32,098 bases of DNA from Bacteroidales bacterium (GTDB lineage: Bacteria > Bacteroidota > Bacteroidia > Bacteroidales > UBA932), in the NCBI GenBank assembly GCA_016285175.1, contig JAEEQF010000001.1:1-32098 (forward strand), read 5' to 3'. Numbering within the stretch: position 1 is the first letter of the stretch; every line of letters begins with the position of its first letter. Under the pieces are notes generated by a model that saw only the letters and a program-made list of their open reading frames with translations, had not been told where the DNA came from and searched no databases. The translations under genes and the position numbers were made by a program. This document shows positions 17,876 through 27,119 of this stretch, one piece after another.

Positions 17876-19543
17876 CTATAGGGTTTGTCCGCCGATGAAC
17901 TCCCGCATGATGGAGGTGGGCGGGATGGCGGCTATCTCGGAAGGCTGCAGGGCCACGATATAGCCCAGGAACTTCAGGAGGCGGCAGGCATCGGCATAAG
18001 CCGCAGAATCCGGCCGGATCCGGAGCAGCAGCGGCTCTGCGTAGTATTTGAGCATGGGCAGTTCGTACAGCAGGGCGCTGTTGAACTGGGCGTCGGCATT
18101 TTCCTGGAAGGGGAAGATGTAGCGGTTCTCCCCCCGGCGCACCGAAGGCCAGCGAAGAAGGGTATCCTCCGGGCTGATGCCCCGCACGCGGTTATCCCGT
18201 ACCATGCGGCGCAGCAGGCGGTTGTCCGTGGTGGAGATGCAGCAGTTCTCGTCCAGTTTGAGGGACGTCAGGGCCGATGCATAGACGCGGTAAATGCGGC
18301 TCTGGTCCACCGAGGGCACCATGGCGGGATCCAGGGCATGGATGCCTTCCATCACCAGCACGTCGTTCTCTTCCAGGCGCATCTTGTTGCCCTCAAAGAA
18401 AGGCCGGCCCTGCTTGAAGTCGTAACGGGGAATCTCTATCTCCTCCCCGGCGAGCAGCGCATTCAGGTGCTGTCCCAAAAGCTCCAGGTCCATGGCCTCC
18501 AGGGCTTCGAAGTCGTAATTGCCGTCTTCGTCCAGCGGGGTTCTCTCCCGCGACACGAAGTAGTTGTCCAGCTCTATCACCTTGGGATTCATTCCCAGCA
18601 CCTTCAGCTGCTGGGCTACCCGCAGGGACGACGAGGTTTTGCCGCTGGAAGAAGGACCGGCTATGAAGACGATGCGGAGGCGTTCCCGTTCGGCATAAAT
18701 CTTATCGGCCACCTCGGCATATTTCCTTTCCTGACGGGCCTCGCAGAGGTTGATAAGTTCTACGGCCCCGCCTTCCAGAAGCTTGTGGTTAAGGGCTCCC
18801 ACGCTCACGATACCGGTGGTCTTGCACCAATAGCCGTAGTCTTTCAGGGTATTGGTGAGTTTGATCTGCTTCTGGCGCGGGATGGTGCGGGTGATATCCT
18901 CGTCGGAAGGATACTGGAGGCAGAATCCGTGATGGAAAGGCATCAGGTCGAAGACCTTCAGATAGCCCGTGGACGGGACCAGCGGACCATAGAAGGTGTC
19001 CGGAACACCGTCCAGCCAGTACACGCGGCAGGAATACCGGCCCAGCGAATGCTGTAGCTCTGCCTTGAGCGGCTGGTTCTGCGCCTTGTACAGCTCCTCC
19101 GCATCGGAAGCCACCATCCTCACCTGGACGAAAGGGATATCGGCCGATACCAGGCGGCGCATCTCTTCCCGGAGCCGGAGGATTTCCTCGTCCGTTATGC
19201 GGCAGCCGCGGAACTTGCAATACATCCCGCTGGGCAGGGAATGGTTGATCTTGAATACCTTGTCCGGGAACAGGTTCCTCGCGGCCCGCTGGGCCAGGAA
19301 GCTGAGGGAACGGAGATAGCTGCGCTTTCCGTCCGGATGGTTGTACCCTATGAATTCTACCTGATGCGGGGAAAACACCTGATAATCCAGCGATTTGAGC
19401 TTATGGTCCACCAAAGCCGCCAGCACGGGATAGATTTTACCGCTCTTGGGGTCTGTAACCGTTTCGGGAGCAAGGGCTGCAACCTGATAGCCCTCCTCCA
19501 CCGGATAATGCTTTCCGTCGTTTACGCAAAAGATATCGATCAT
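17876..19543 (-). CDS. Uridine kinase-like nucleoside kinase with N-terminal TGS/tRNA-synthetase-like domains
   Basis: A 555-residue fusion protein. The first roughly 60 residues look like a TGS-type module. Residues about 80-200 resemble the second additional domain of threonyl-tRNA synthetase (HSLPSGMYCKFRG, LREEMRRLV). The C-terminal half is a phosphoribulokinase/uridine kinase-type P-loop kinase, with IAGPSSSGKTSSS near residue 296 and the conserved VIELDNYFVSR and VLVMEGIHAL segments. It is expected to phosphorylate a nucleoside such as uridine or cytidine; the role of the N-terminal part is not known. It is transcribed alone from a TTTG-N20-TAACTTTA promoter, with a 41-base leader containing a small hairpin. 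Confidence 0.85.
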   Translation of the reverse strand: MIDIFCVNDGKHYPVEEGYQVAALAPETVTDPKSGKIYPVLAALVDHKLKSLDYQVFSPHQVEFIGYNHPDGKRSYLRSLSFLAQRAARNLFPDKVFKINHSLPSGMYCKFRGCRITDEEILRLREEMRRLVSADIPFVQVRMVASDAEELYKAQNQPLKAELQHSLGRYSCRVYWLDGVPDTFYGPLVPSTGYLKVFDLMPFHHGFCLQYPSDEDITRTIPRQKQIKLTNTLKDYGYWCKTTGIVSVGALNHKLLEGGAVELINLCEARQERKYAEVADKIYAERERLRIVFIAGPSSSGKTSSSLRVAQQLKVLGMNPKVIELDNYFVSRERTPLDEDGNYDFEALEAMDLELLGQHLNALLAGEEIEIPRYDFKQGRPFFEGNKMRLEENDVLVMEGIHALDPAMVPSVDQSRIYRVYASALTSLKLDENCCISTTDNRLLRRMVRDNRVRGISPEDTLLRWPSVRRGENRYIFPFQENADAQFNSALLYELPMLKYYAEPLLLRIRPDSAAYADACRLLKFLGYIVALQPSEIAAIPPTSIMREFIGGQTL

Positions 19544-19560
19544 GTCATTTATGGGTTAGA

Positions 19561-19580
19561 CTCCTGTAAATCTCCAGGAG
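19561..19580 (-). promoter_or_regulatory. Leader hairpin of the nucleoside kinase
   Basis: CTCCTG (19561-19566) and CAGGAG (19575-19580) are complementary with an 8-base loop, inside the predicted 5' untranslated region. It is short and may be incidental. Confidence 0.3.
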
Positions 19581-19584
19581 ACTA

Positions 19585-19616
19585 TAAAGTTATTGCTTTT
19601 AATCCAAATTCGCAAA
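19585..19616 (-). promoter_or_regulatory. Promoter of the nucleoside kinase
   Basis: On the minus strand TTTG (19613-19616) is followed after exactly 20 bases by TAACTTTA (19585-19592), one base from TAnnTTTG. Confidence 0.6.
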
Positions 19617-19645
19617 AAACAATCCCCATCAGACAGGGTCGGCGG

Positions 19646-20086
19646 CTATTCTTTGTTCACGGTTCCGTGAAAACGGGTGGGATATTCCCCGAACTTGAGG
19701 CTGAAAGAAAGGGATTCCTCCGTTATGCTGCCCTCCAGACCGTAAACCGTGTACTTGGGATACGCCCCGCCCAGGGCCCAGGGAACCACATTGTCACAGG
19801 AAAAGGTATTTCCCGATACCGAGATATCCGGAATGGTCACATCGATGGTTACCGGCATGGCCGGGACGAACTTGATACGGTAGATTACGATATCGGCCTT
19901 CTTCCCGTCTTCCGAAGGGCGGAAAGCCACATAGATGTTCTCGTTGTCGTGGGTGCCTTCCCGCCAGTCCACGGATACGGTGCCCTTATAGAGGGTCTGC
20001 CCGGGCTGAACGTCGTCCAGAGGGTCTTTTCTGCAGGACACCAGACTGAGCAGCAGGGCTGCCAGGACAAAAATGCGCGTTTTCAT
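19646..20086 (-). CDS. Small putative outer-membrane lipoprotein, calycin-like
   Basis: A 146-residue protein with a type II signal peptide; the lipobox LVSC puts the acylated cysteine at residue 18. The mature part is short alternating hydrophobic strands without catalytic motifs (for example NENIYVAFRP, ADIVIYRIKF, SLSFSLKFGEYP), resembling the calycin-like or lipocalin-like small lipoproteins common in Bacteroidales. That resemblance is from memory and uncertain. It starts 4 bases after the TonB receptor gene on the same strand, so the two are almost surely co-transcribed and may act on the same ligand at the cell surface. Confidence 0.75.
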   Translation of the reverse strand: MKTRIFVLAALLLSLVSCRKDPLDDVQPGQTLYKGTVSVDWREGTHDNENIYVAFRPSEDGKKADIVIYRIKFVPAMPVTIDVTIPDISVSGNTFSCDNVVPWALGGAYPKYTVYGLEGSITEESLSFSLKFGEYPTRFHGTVNKE

Positions 20087-20090
20087 AAGA

Positions 20091-22256
20091 TTAGATTTTA
20101 ACTTGTATGCCGATTGTCAGCAGGCGGGGCTTGGAAAGCTGGAAGAATTCGTTGCCCATGGACTTGAAGTAGAAAGTACGGTAGCGGGTACCCGTGAGGT
20201 TCTCCCCGCGGACGTAAAGGCTCATCCGGTCCAGGGACAGTACTGCCTGGGCTCCCAGGGTTAGATAGAAAGGCTCCTCCAGGGTATTGGACTCGTTCCA
20301 GGCGATGGGTCCCACACCTCGCACATGTGCGCCCAGTTCCACCTTTCCCAGCTTGTACGAGGCCGATACGAACAGCGTATGTTCCGGACTGTAAGGGATC
20401 CGCATCCCGGCGTAGTCCTTGTTCCCGTCGGAATATTCCGTAAACCGGGCACGGTTCCAGCCGTATGACAGATGTCCATGGAACTTGCCGGGCGTCCAGT
20501 CGGCCTCGGCCTCCACGCCATAACTCAGGCTGCGGCCGGCATTGGTCATCATCCTTCCGGTGGAAAGCCCCGGAGGGAATACCGTAAGCTGCTGATTCAC
20601 GGCATCTATCACGAAGGCGGAGACATCGGCCCGGAAAGACCGGCGCGGACGGATTCGGATACCGGCCTCCACGTTCCAGGCCTCTTCCGGCTTGTATTCC
20701 GTGTTACCCGCCCCCACCGACACGGCCGGACGGTCCAGGTACACCCCCAGGTCGGCCATCAGTCCGTTCATCATCCGGTTCTGCAGGATGTCGGAGAAAA
20801 TCTGGGTGTTGAATCCGCCGGCCCGATAGCCTTTGGCCAGGGAGGCGAACAGTTTCACCTTCCTCCATCCGTCGTACAACACCGCCACTTTGGGCAGCAG
20901 CTCCCAGTAGTGATGGTCCAGCGTGCCTTCGTACGAATCTTCGTAACCTTTGGGTGCCTGCATCGTGGGAAAGAACTGATAATGAAGGGCCGATGTGCAA
21001 TCGTAGGCCATCCAGGCCCCCTCATAGTCCAGCCGGACGCCCAGCGTGAACTGCCAGTTCCCCGCTAGCAGCACCGACTCGTGGTACAGGGCGGCATTCC
21101 AGGAGAGGATGCCGAAGCGGCTGTTTACGGGAAAACTGTCGTCCGGAATGTCCAAGTAGCCGATATCGTCCGGAATATTGGCGTTGGCGTTCCCCAGGAT
21201 AAGGCTTTGGATGCCGTCCCGCTTGAAATGGACCGGAGCCAGCATACGGTTCCCCTTGAAAAAGCCGAAGAAACCCGTGACCGGCTTCCAATGGTCCATC
21301 TGCCTCGAAGGCCTGGCTATCAATTCGGCCGTAAGCGCCCCGCTCAGCTGCCGCTGTTCCAGCGTAAAGACGGAAGCGGGCGTATAATCCTGATCCATCT
21401 TCATATCGTCCCAGAGCAGCTGGGCCGACACCATCGCGTCCAAGACCACCTTTTCCTGGCGGATACGGGCCTTGAAGCCGTCCAGCACCAGCAGCCGCTT
21501 GTATCCGGCCTCGTCGTTATAGTCGGGCAGATGCTGGACGCCTTCCTTCCACGCGCCATAGGCAAAACCGCCCTCGGAAGACAGGCTGGCCTGCAGCAGG
21601 TGGCTCAGATATACGTTTTCCGTCACCGCCTTTTCCCACTTCCAACGCAGCATCCCCCCGTTGAAAGGGTCGCAGAGGGCATTTTTATGGCTGTTGGTGA
21701 AATATCCGTCGGTATGGCGGAAGCCCGCACTGAGAACGTGGTGTTTCCCATACCAGGAAGCGCTGGTTCTTACGGCATTGGACGACCCATACTCCAACGA
21801 GGCCCGGAAACCTTTTTCGTCATCGGGCCCCAGGGTGCGGAGCGACAACACTCCGCACATGGCATTGCGTCCGTACAGAGTGCCCTGGGGCCCTCGCAGA
21901 AGGGTTACCGAGGCCATATCCAGATAGTCGAAATCATAGACGTTTTTATCCAGGACGGGGAAATCGTCCATATACAGTCCCAGGACGGGATTGTCCATCC
22001 GGGAGCCCAGGCCACGCATATAAATGGTGGACGTAAGGGAGGCGCCATAGTCGGGAAGGTGCAGGAGCGGAACCGGCATTACAGCCGATTTTGGATTAAT
22101 AACGCCATATTCCGCCATTTCTTTCCGGCCGATGAAAGTTGAGGGTGAAGGCAAGTCATCCAGCTTCCTCTCCTGCTTGACCGCCACCGTAACGGCAGGT
22201 TTCAGCACCACCGTATCTGCAGGAACGAGCAGAAAAGATATGAGCAGTCCTAACAT
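20091..22256 (-). CDS. TonB-dependent outer-membrane receptor
   Basis: A 721-residue receptor for energised uptake across the outer membrane. A short hydrophobic signal segment (MLGLLISFLLVPA) is followed by a plug domain with IYMRGLGSRMDNPVLGLYMDD and LLRGPQGTLYGRNAMCGVLSLRT, then a beta-barrel ending in LTIGIQVKI. It lacks the carboxypeptidase-like N-terminal domain and SusD partner of glycan receptors, so a siderophore, vitamin or haem-type ligand is more likely; the ligand is unknown. The usual Gly-Gly of the GRNAxGG plug motif reads Cys-Gly. A TAACTTTG box lies 7 bases before the ATG. The small lipoprotein gene follows. Confidence 0.88.
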   Translation of the reverse strand: MLGLLISFLLVPADTVVLKPAVTVAVKQERKLDDLPSPSTFIGRKEMAEYGVINPKSAVMPVPLLHLPDYGASLTSTIYMRGLGSRMDNPVLGLYMDDFPVLDKNVYDFDYLDMASVTLLRGPQGTLYGRNAMCGVLSLRTLGPDDEKGFRASLEYGSSNAVRTSASWYGKHHVLSAGFRHTDGYFTNSHKNALCDPFNGGMLRWKWEKAVTENVYLSHLLQASLSSEGGFAYGAWKEGVQHLPDYNDEAGYKRLLVLDGFKARIRQEKVVLDAMVSAQLLWDDMKMDQDYTPASVFTLEQRQLSGALTAELIARPSRQMDHWKPVTGFFGFFKGNRMLAPVHFKRDGIQSLILGNANANIPDDIGYLDIPDDSFPVNSRFGILSWNAALYHESVLLAGNWQFTLGVRLDYEGAWMAYDCTSALHYQFFPTMQAPKGYEDSYEGTLDHHYWELLPKVAVLYDGWRKVKLFASLAKGYRAGGFNTQIFSDILQNRMMNGLMADLGVYLDRPAVSVGAGNTEYKPEEAWNVEAGIRIRPRRSFRADVSAFVIDAVNQQLTVFPPGLSTGRMMTNAGRSLSYGVEAEADWTPGKFHGHLSYGWNRARFTEYSDGNKDYAGMRIPYSPEHTLFVSASYKLGKVELGAHVRGVGPIAWNESNTLEEPFYLTLGAQAVLSLDRMSLYVRGENLTGTRYRTFYFKSMGNEFFQLSKPRLLTIGIQVKI

Positions 22257-22263
22257 AGCACCG

Positions 22264-22271
22264 CAAAGTTA
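22264..22271 (-). promoter_or_regulatory. Promoter -7 box of the TonB receptor unit
   Basis: The minus strand reads TAACTTTG, an exact match, ending 7 bases before the ATG. A TTTG occurs 12 bases upstream rather than the usual 20. Confidence 0.6.
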
Positions 22272-22382
22272 AGACATTCCCAGCAAATTATTGAGGATAT
22301 GTCTTGCCCGGATTAGGACTTTTAGTGCATAACAACTTGAAGAGCCTTCAATCACACCATACTTTATTTCCCGGATTTTTGC

Positions 22383-22390
22383 TATCTTTG
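22383..22390 (+). promoter_or_regulatory. Promoter -7 box of lysS
   Basis: TATCTTTG exactly matches TAnnTTTG; the leader to the ATG at 22420 is about 29 bases. The upstream element is weak (TTTAT near 22362). Confidence 0.6.
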
Positions 22391-22419
22391 TGAATTGCGT
22401 TTAGAAAGAACTGTATATT

Positions 22420-23934
22420 ATGGCATATTATGAACTCAACGAGCAGGAGCTCGGCAGAAGGGAGTCTTTAGGAAAACTTCGCGAACTGGGTATCAATCCG
22501 TACCCGGCCCCCATGTATCCGGTGAACACCACTACGGCAGAGATTGCCCAGGGCTTCAAACCGGAAGAAGGCAACTTCCAGGATGTGTGCATCGCCGGCC
22601 GCATCATGAGCCGCCGCATCATGGGCGCCGCCTCCTTCATGGAGCTGCAGGACCACGCCGGCCGCATCCAGGTTTATGTAAAGCGGGACGAGATTTGCCC
22701 GGAAGAGGACAAGACCCTCTACAACACCGTGTTCAAGAAGCTGCTGGACATCGGCGACTTCGTGGGTATCAAGGGCTTCGCCTTCTTCACCCAGACAGGC
22801 CAGCTCTCCGTCCACGCCAAGGAGCTTACCGTCCTGAGCAAGTCCCTGCGCGTGCTCCCCATCGTGAAGACGGATGCCGACGGCACCGTACACGACAGCT
22901 TCGAGGATCCGGAGCTCCGCTACCGCCAGCGCTATGTAGACCTGGTGGTGAACCCGCAGGTGAAGGATGTCTTCTTCAAGCGCACGCAGATTATCAACAC
23001 CATGCGAGAGTGCTTCAACGAGGCCGGCTGCCTGGAGGTGGAAACGCCCATCCTGCAGGCCATTCCCGGCGGTGCCACCGCCCGTCCGTTCATCACGCAC
23101 CACAACGCCCTGGACGTGGATATGTATATGCGCATTGCCAATGAGCTGTACCTCAAGCGCCTCATCGTGGGCGGCTTTGCCGGCGTGTATGAGTTTGCCA
23201 AGAACTTCCGCAACGAGGGTATGGACAAAACCCACAATCCGGAGTTCACCTGCGTGGAAATGTACATCGCCTACAAGGACTACCTGTGGATGATGGAGTT
23301 CACGGAGAAGATGCTCCAGCGGGTGGCCGAAGCTACCGGCGGCGTAAAGAAGACCATCGGCGGCAGCGAGATTTCCTTCGAGGGGCCGTTCCGCCGGCTC
23401 CGGATCCTGGACGCCATCAAGGAATACGCCGGCGTGGATGTGAAGGGGATGGACGAAGCCCAGCTCAGGGAGACCTGCAAGAAACTGAACGTGGAGGTGT
23501 CTCCGGAGATGGGCGTAGGAAAGCTCATCGACGCCATCGTGGGCGAATATGTGGAGAAGAACCTCATCCAGCCCACCTTCCTCATAGACTATCCCGTGGA
23601 GATGTCCCCGCTCACCAAGCGCTGCCGATACGACGATACCCTCACAGAGCGTTTCGAGCTGTTTGTCAACGGCAAGGAACTGGCCAATGCCTATAGTGAG
23701 CTCAATGATCCAGTGGACCAGCTGGAACGCTTCGAGGAGCAGGCGGCCCTCAAGAGCAAGGGCGACGACGAGGCCATGTACATAGACTACGACTTTGTCC
23801 GCGCCCTGGAATACGGGATGCCGCCCACCAGCGGCATCGGCATCGGCATAGACCGCCTCACCATGTTTATGACCGGCCAGGAAAGCATCCAGGATGTGTT
23901 GTTCTTCCCGATGATGCGTCCGGAGAAATTCTAA
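22420..23934 (+). CDS. lysS: Lysyl-tRNA synthetase, class II
   Basis: Charges tRNA-Lys with lysine. The 504-residue length is typical of bacterial class II LysRS. It has an N-terminal anticodon-binding OB domain (around [22 protein letters not shown], with part of the motif shown), then the catalytic core: motif 1 near [13 protein letters not shown], motif 2 [18 protein letters not shown], and motif 3 [12 protein letters not shown] near the C-terminus. It is a single-gene unit between its own TATCTTTG promoter and a strong terminator that begins in its stop codon. Confidence 0.96.
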   Translation: MAYYELNEQELGRRESLGKLRELGINPYPAPMYPVNTTTAEIAQGFKPEEGNFQDVCIAGRIMSRRIMGAASFMELQDHAGRIQVYVKRDEICPEEDKTLYNTVFKKLLDIGDFVGIKGFAFFTQTGQLSVHAKELTVLSKSLRVLPIVKTDADGTVHDSFEDPELRYRQRYVDLVVNPQVKDVFFKRTQIINTMRECFNEAGCLEVETPILQAIPGGATARPFITHHNALDVDMYMRIANELYLKRLIVGGFAGVYEFAKNFRNEGMDKTHNPEFTCVEMYIAYKDYLWMMEFTEKMLQRVAEATGGVKKTIGGSEISFEGPFRRLRILDAIKEYAGVDVKGMDEAQLRETCKKLNVEVSPEMGVGKLIDAIVGEYVEKNLIQPTFLIDYPVEMSPLTKRCRYDDTLTERFELFVNGKELANAYSELNDPVDQLERFEEQAALKSKGDDEAMYIDYDFVRALEYGMPPTSGIGIGIDRLTMFMTGQESIQDVLFFPMMRPEKF

Positions 23935-23963
23935 AAAAAAGAGCCCGTGAGGCTCTTTTTTTT
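23933..23963. terminator. Bidirectional terminator after lysS
   Basis: Eight As and GAGCC pair with GGCTC and eight Ts around the loop CGTGA: a perfect 13-bp stem with T-tracts on both strands. It overlaps the lysS stop (TAA, 23932-23934) and the stop of the convergent phosphatase (23962-23964), serving both genes. Confidence 0.92.
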
Positions 23964-25731
23964 ATCCCAGATAATGGATGAACAGCAGGGTGATGTCGTC
24001 GCTCTGCGGCGCTTCTCCCACGAATTCCGTAACGGCGGTCTTAATGGCCTCCAGGTGCTCCATGGCCGAGCGGCGCTGGTGCAGCACGGCTTCCAGCCGC
24101 GCATCGCCGAATAGCTCGTGATGGATGTTCTCGGCCTCCGTGACGCCGTCCGTGTACAGGCACAGGGCATTGTCGTGTTCGATTGTGATGCTTTGGCCCT
24201 TGTACGCGAAATCCTGCACGATACCCAGCGGCAGATTGGGTTCCACAGGCAGCTTGGCAATATTGTCCGTGAAGATGAGCGGGGAATTGTGGCCGGCATT
24301 ACAGTACTCCAGGACACCGGTCTTCAAGTCCAGCACGCCGCAGAAGAGGGTTACGAACATATTGCTCTCGTTCATGTCCGACATGGAGTTGTTCATCTGG
24401 GTGACAATCTCCACGGGGCCTTTCTCCCGGCCCGCCAGCGTACGGAACAGGCTGCGGGTAACCGCCATCACCAGGGATGCCGGAACGCCCTTTCCGGACA
24501 CGTCACCCACACAGAAGAACAGATGTTCGTTCCGGATAAAGAAATCGTACAGGTCTCCGCCCACCTCCTTGGCGGGAACCAGCAGGGCGGCCATATCCAA
24601 GTCGTTCCGCTCCGGGAAGGCGGGGAAGATCTTGGGAATCATGGACATCTGGATATTGTGGGCGATATGCAGCTCGCTCTGCATCCGTTCCTTGCGCTCG
24701 TTGAGCCGGTTGAACTTGATCTGGTTCTTGAACACATAGTACAGGATGAAGACAATCATCAGCAATCCCAGCAGCTGAAGCAATCCAATCCAGCGGCCGA
24801 TGCGCTCGAGATTGCCGAAAATCTCTTTGTCGGGGATGACGATGGAAAGGGACCAGCCGGTACGGGAGACCGGAGCGAAGAAAACATGGTGGACCATTCC
24901 CTGGGAACGGATGGACATGGTTCCGCTCTTCCCGGAGAGCATGGCCTGGTTCAGGGCACGGAGATTGGTACTGTCCTCCATCCGGCCGGCCACGTCTGCC
25001 ACGGTACGGCGCATGACCAGGGTTTCGGCCGGGCATACCATAATCTGTCCCATCCGGCTTACCACCATGCTGAAGGCAGTGGGATATACGTGCACGTTCC
25101 CTACCAGTTCCGTAAGCCAGTCCAGGGAAATATCGGCCGTGAGGATGGCGGCCGTACGGCCGCTTCTGTCTTTCACCGGCAGGGAGTAGGTGACCATGAG
25201 GATATTGCCGCCACCTTCATCGAAATAAGGTTCCGACCAGTAGCCTCCATCCAGCTCCAGGGGCTTGGTAAACCATTCCTGGGAGGGGTAATCGTATTCT
25301 TCCGTAGCCAGCGAAAGGCTTTCCATACTGCCATCCGCGAGGACGGTGGTATAAGGCGCAAAAAGCGTATGCTCCTTAAGATACCCCGGTACCAACGCCA
25401 CCGTGGACCCTTTAACCACGGGATTGTCTGCGAGGATGCGCTGGGTGACGCGCACCAGGCTGTCCGGCGAATCCAGGCACCACTGGGCAATCCATACGCT
25501 GTTGCGCACGGCTGCCTCGGCCTGGTCCACCACATCCATGATTTGCATCTCGATGGTTTCCAGCTGGCTCTTTGCACGCAAGGTGGCTTCTTCCTGCATT
25601 CCTTTCTTGGAAAAGAGATACTGGGTGATGGACGTGGCTTCCAAAGTAAGGAGAGCCACCAGGAACAGAAGCAATCCGGCCCGGGCGCCTTGGCGGATGG
25701 CTTTTATTTCATCGGGGTCTATAATCTTCAT
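23962..25731 (-). CDS. Cache-domain SpoIIE/RsbU-type serine phosphatase
   Basis: A 589-residue membrane-bound PP2C-type phosphatase. A first membrane helix (about residues 18-38) is followed by an extracytoplasmic sensor resembling double Cache (FAPYTTVLADGS, PSQEWFTKPLELDGGYWSEPYFDEGG, the latter over 20 only when joined to its flanks), a second helix near 310-335, a coiled coil and the phosphatase. Its metal-binding motifs are complete: GGDLYDFF, VGDVSGKGVPASLVMA, NAGHNSPL, YTDGVTEAEN and SDDITLL. No HAMP domain is evident. Such enzymes usually dephosphorylate an anti-sigma antagonist, but no STAS or anti-sigma gene lies nearby, so its target is elsewhere or different. It is a single-gene unit sharing a promoter region with the SpoU methyltransferase. 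Confidence 0.88.
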   Translation of the reverse strand: MKIIDPDEIKAIRQGARAGLLLFLVALLTLEATSITQYLFSKKGMQEEATLRAKSQLETIEMQIMDVVDQAEAAVRNSVWIAQWCLDSPDSLVRVTQRILADNPVVKGSTVALVPGYLKEHTLFAPYTTVLADGSMESLSLATEEYDYPSQEWFTKPLELDGGYWSEPYFDEGGGNILMVTYSLPVKDRSGRTAAILTADISLDWLTELVGNVHVYPTAFSMVVSRMGQIMVCPAETLVMRRTVADVAGRMEDSTNLRALNQAMLSGKSGTMSIRSQGMVHHVFFAPVSRTGWSLSIVIPDKEIFGNLERIGRWIGLLQLLGLLMIVFILYYVFKNQIKFNRLNERKERMQSELHIAHNIQMSMIPKIFPAFPERNDLDMAALLVPAKEVGGDLYDFFIRNEHLFFCVGDVSGKGVPASLVMAVTRSLFRTLAGREKGPVEIVTQMNNSMSDMNESNMFVTLFCGVLDLKTGVLEYCNAGHNSPLIFTDNIAKLPVEPNLPLGIVQDFAYKGQSITIEHDNALCLYTDGVTEAENIHHELFGDARLEAVLHQRRSAMEHLEAIKTAVTEFVGEAPQSDDITLLFIHYLG

Positions 25732-25750
25732 ACGTGAATATTCATCCGTG

Positions 25751-25781
25751 CGAAGTTAGGTTTTTTTTCGTATTTTTGCAA
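25751..25781 (-). promoter_or_regulatory. Promoter of the Cache-SpoIIE phosphatase
   Basis: On the minus strand TTG (25779-25781) is followed after exactly 20 bases by TAACTTCG (25751-25758), one base from TAnnTTTG. It overlaps the plus-strand box at 25771-25778. Confidence 0.6.
25771..25778 (+). promoter_or_regulatory. Promoter -7 box of the SpoU methyltransferase
   Basis: TATTTTTG exactly matches TAnnTTTG, 23 bases before the ATG. It lies inside the spacer of the divergent promoter, so the two are unlikely to be occupied together. Confidence 0.6.
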
Positions 25782-25801
25782 TTGTTAAGCCCCCTCGATC
25801 C

Positions 25802-26632
25802 ATGAAGAAAGAGATTATTACATCGGCCCAGAACCCAAAAATCAAGAATCTGCTGCTTTTGCAGGAAAAATCCAAGGCACGGAGGGAACAGGGCCTCTTT
25901 GTGGTGGAAGGCCGGAGGGAACTGGAACACTGCCTGGAAGCAGGCTTCGGGATAAAAACCATCTTTTTCTGTAAAGAGATTCTGCCGGAAGGACTGTTGT
26001 TTCCGGAGGCGAAAAAGAAGGCCGATGCCTCCGGAAACAACAGCCCCTCCGGCCAGGAGATTCTTTATATTGAGATTCCGGAGCAGCTTTACCGGAAAGT
26101 GGCCTACCGGGACAGCACGGAAGGGATCATTGCCGAGGTGGAGTATAAATCTCTCTCGCTGGAGGACCTGCAGCTTCCGGAGAATCCGCTCATCGTGGTG
26201 CTGGAAGCCGTGGAGAAGCCGGGCAACCTGGGCGCGGTGCTCCGCAGTGCCGATGCAGCCGGGGCCGACGCCGTGTTCATCTGCGACCCGCTCACGGACC
26301 TCTACAACCCCAACCTGATCCGGGCCTCCATCGGCGCGGTCTTCACCGTCCCCACCGTGGCCGTTTCCTCCGAGGAGGCCATCGGCTTTTTGAAAGGACG
26401 CGGCATCCAGATCCTTACGGCGCAGCTGCAGGATTCCAGCCTGTATTACGATGTGGATATGCGCCGGGGTACGGCCATCGTGATGGGTACGGAATCCACC
26501 GGGCTCACGCCCCTCTGGCGACAGGCGGCCGATGCCCATATCCGCATTCCCATGCTGGGCCGGCTGGACAGCCTGAATGTATCCGTTTCCGCCTCCATCC
26601 TGCTGTTTGAAGCCGTCCGGCAGCGGCAATAA
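25802..26632 (+). CDS. SpoU/TrmH-family RNA 2'-O-methyltransferase
   Basis: A 276-residue SPOUT-class enzyme that methylates ribose 2'-hydroxyls in rRNA or tRNA with S-adenosylmethionine. The N-terminal L30e-like substrate-binding domain includes KARREQGLFVVEGRRELEHC. The knot domain has KPGNLGAVLRSADAAGAD (motif 1, with the catalytic arginine), IVMGTESTGL (motif 2) and RIPMLGRLDSLNVSVSASI (motif 3). The target nucleotide is not deducible. It ends one base before the stop of the convergent export-protein gene, with no terminator between. Confidence 0.88.
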   Translation: MKKEIITSAQNPKIKNLLLLQEKSKARREQGLFVVEGRRELEHCLEAGFGIKTIFFCKEILPEGLLFPEAKKKADASGNNSPSGQEILYIEIPEQLYRKVAYRDSTEGIIAEVEYKSLSLEDLQLPENPLIVVLEAVEKPGNLGAVLRSADAAGADAVFICDPLTDLYNPNLIRASIGAVFTVPTVAVSSEEAIGFLKGRGIQILTAQLQDSSLYYDVDMRRGTAIVMGTESTGLTPLWRQAADAHIRIPMLGRLDSLNVSVSASILLFEAVRQRQ

Positions 26633-26633
26633 G

Positions 26634-27119
26634 CTACTGCAGCAGAGAGCAGCCGCTGATGATGCCGTACTTGACGGCCAGCGAGGCGGCCAGCATGATG
26701 GCGCCGGCCAGGAGCACCCCCAGGAGCACATAGAGGACACTCTTCTTGAAATCCATATCCAGGATGCTGGCGGCCAGGGTACCCGTCCAGGCACCCGTTC
26801 CGGGCAGCGGAATGCCCACGAACAGCAGCAGCGCCACATACAGGCCGGCTCCGGCCTTGGCTTCCAGTTTCTTGCCCCCCTTTTCGCCTTTCTCCAGGCA
26901 CCAGGAGAAGAACTTGCCTATGTACTTTTTGTCCTTTCCCCATTCCAGGATGCGGCGGGCAAAGAGGAAGATGAACGGCACCGGCAGCATGTTCCCGATA
27001 ACGGAAACGATTATAGAGGGCACCAGGGGCAGGCCGAAACCTACGGCATAGGGGATGGCTCCGCGCAGCTCGATGAGCGGGACCATCGAAATCAGGAAGA
27101 CTATGATGTACTTTTTCAT
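26634..27119 (-). CDS. Small multidrug export family membrane protein
   Basis: A 161-residue integral membrane protein with about four hydrophobic segments (near residues 3-20, 34-54, 92-115 and 126-150) and the family-like motif VGIPLPGTGAWTGTLAA. It resembles the COG2426 / Sm_multidrug_ex family; the export role is by family name only and weakly established. It is the last gene of a minus-strand unit and its ATG overlaps the TGA of the preceding gene (ATGA). Confidence 0.8.
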   Translation of the reverse strand: MKKYIIVFLISMVPLIELRGAIPYAVGFGLPLVPSIIVSVIGNMLPVPFIFLFARRILEWGKDKKYIGKFFSWCLEKGEKGGKKLEAKAGAGLYVALLLFVGIPLPGTGAWTGTLAASILDMDFKKSVLYVLLGVLLAGAIMLAASLAVKYGIISGCSLLQ

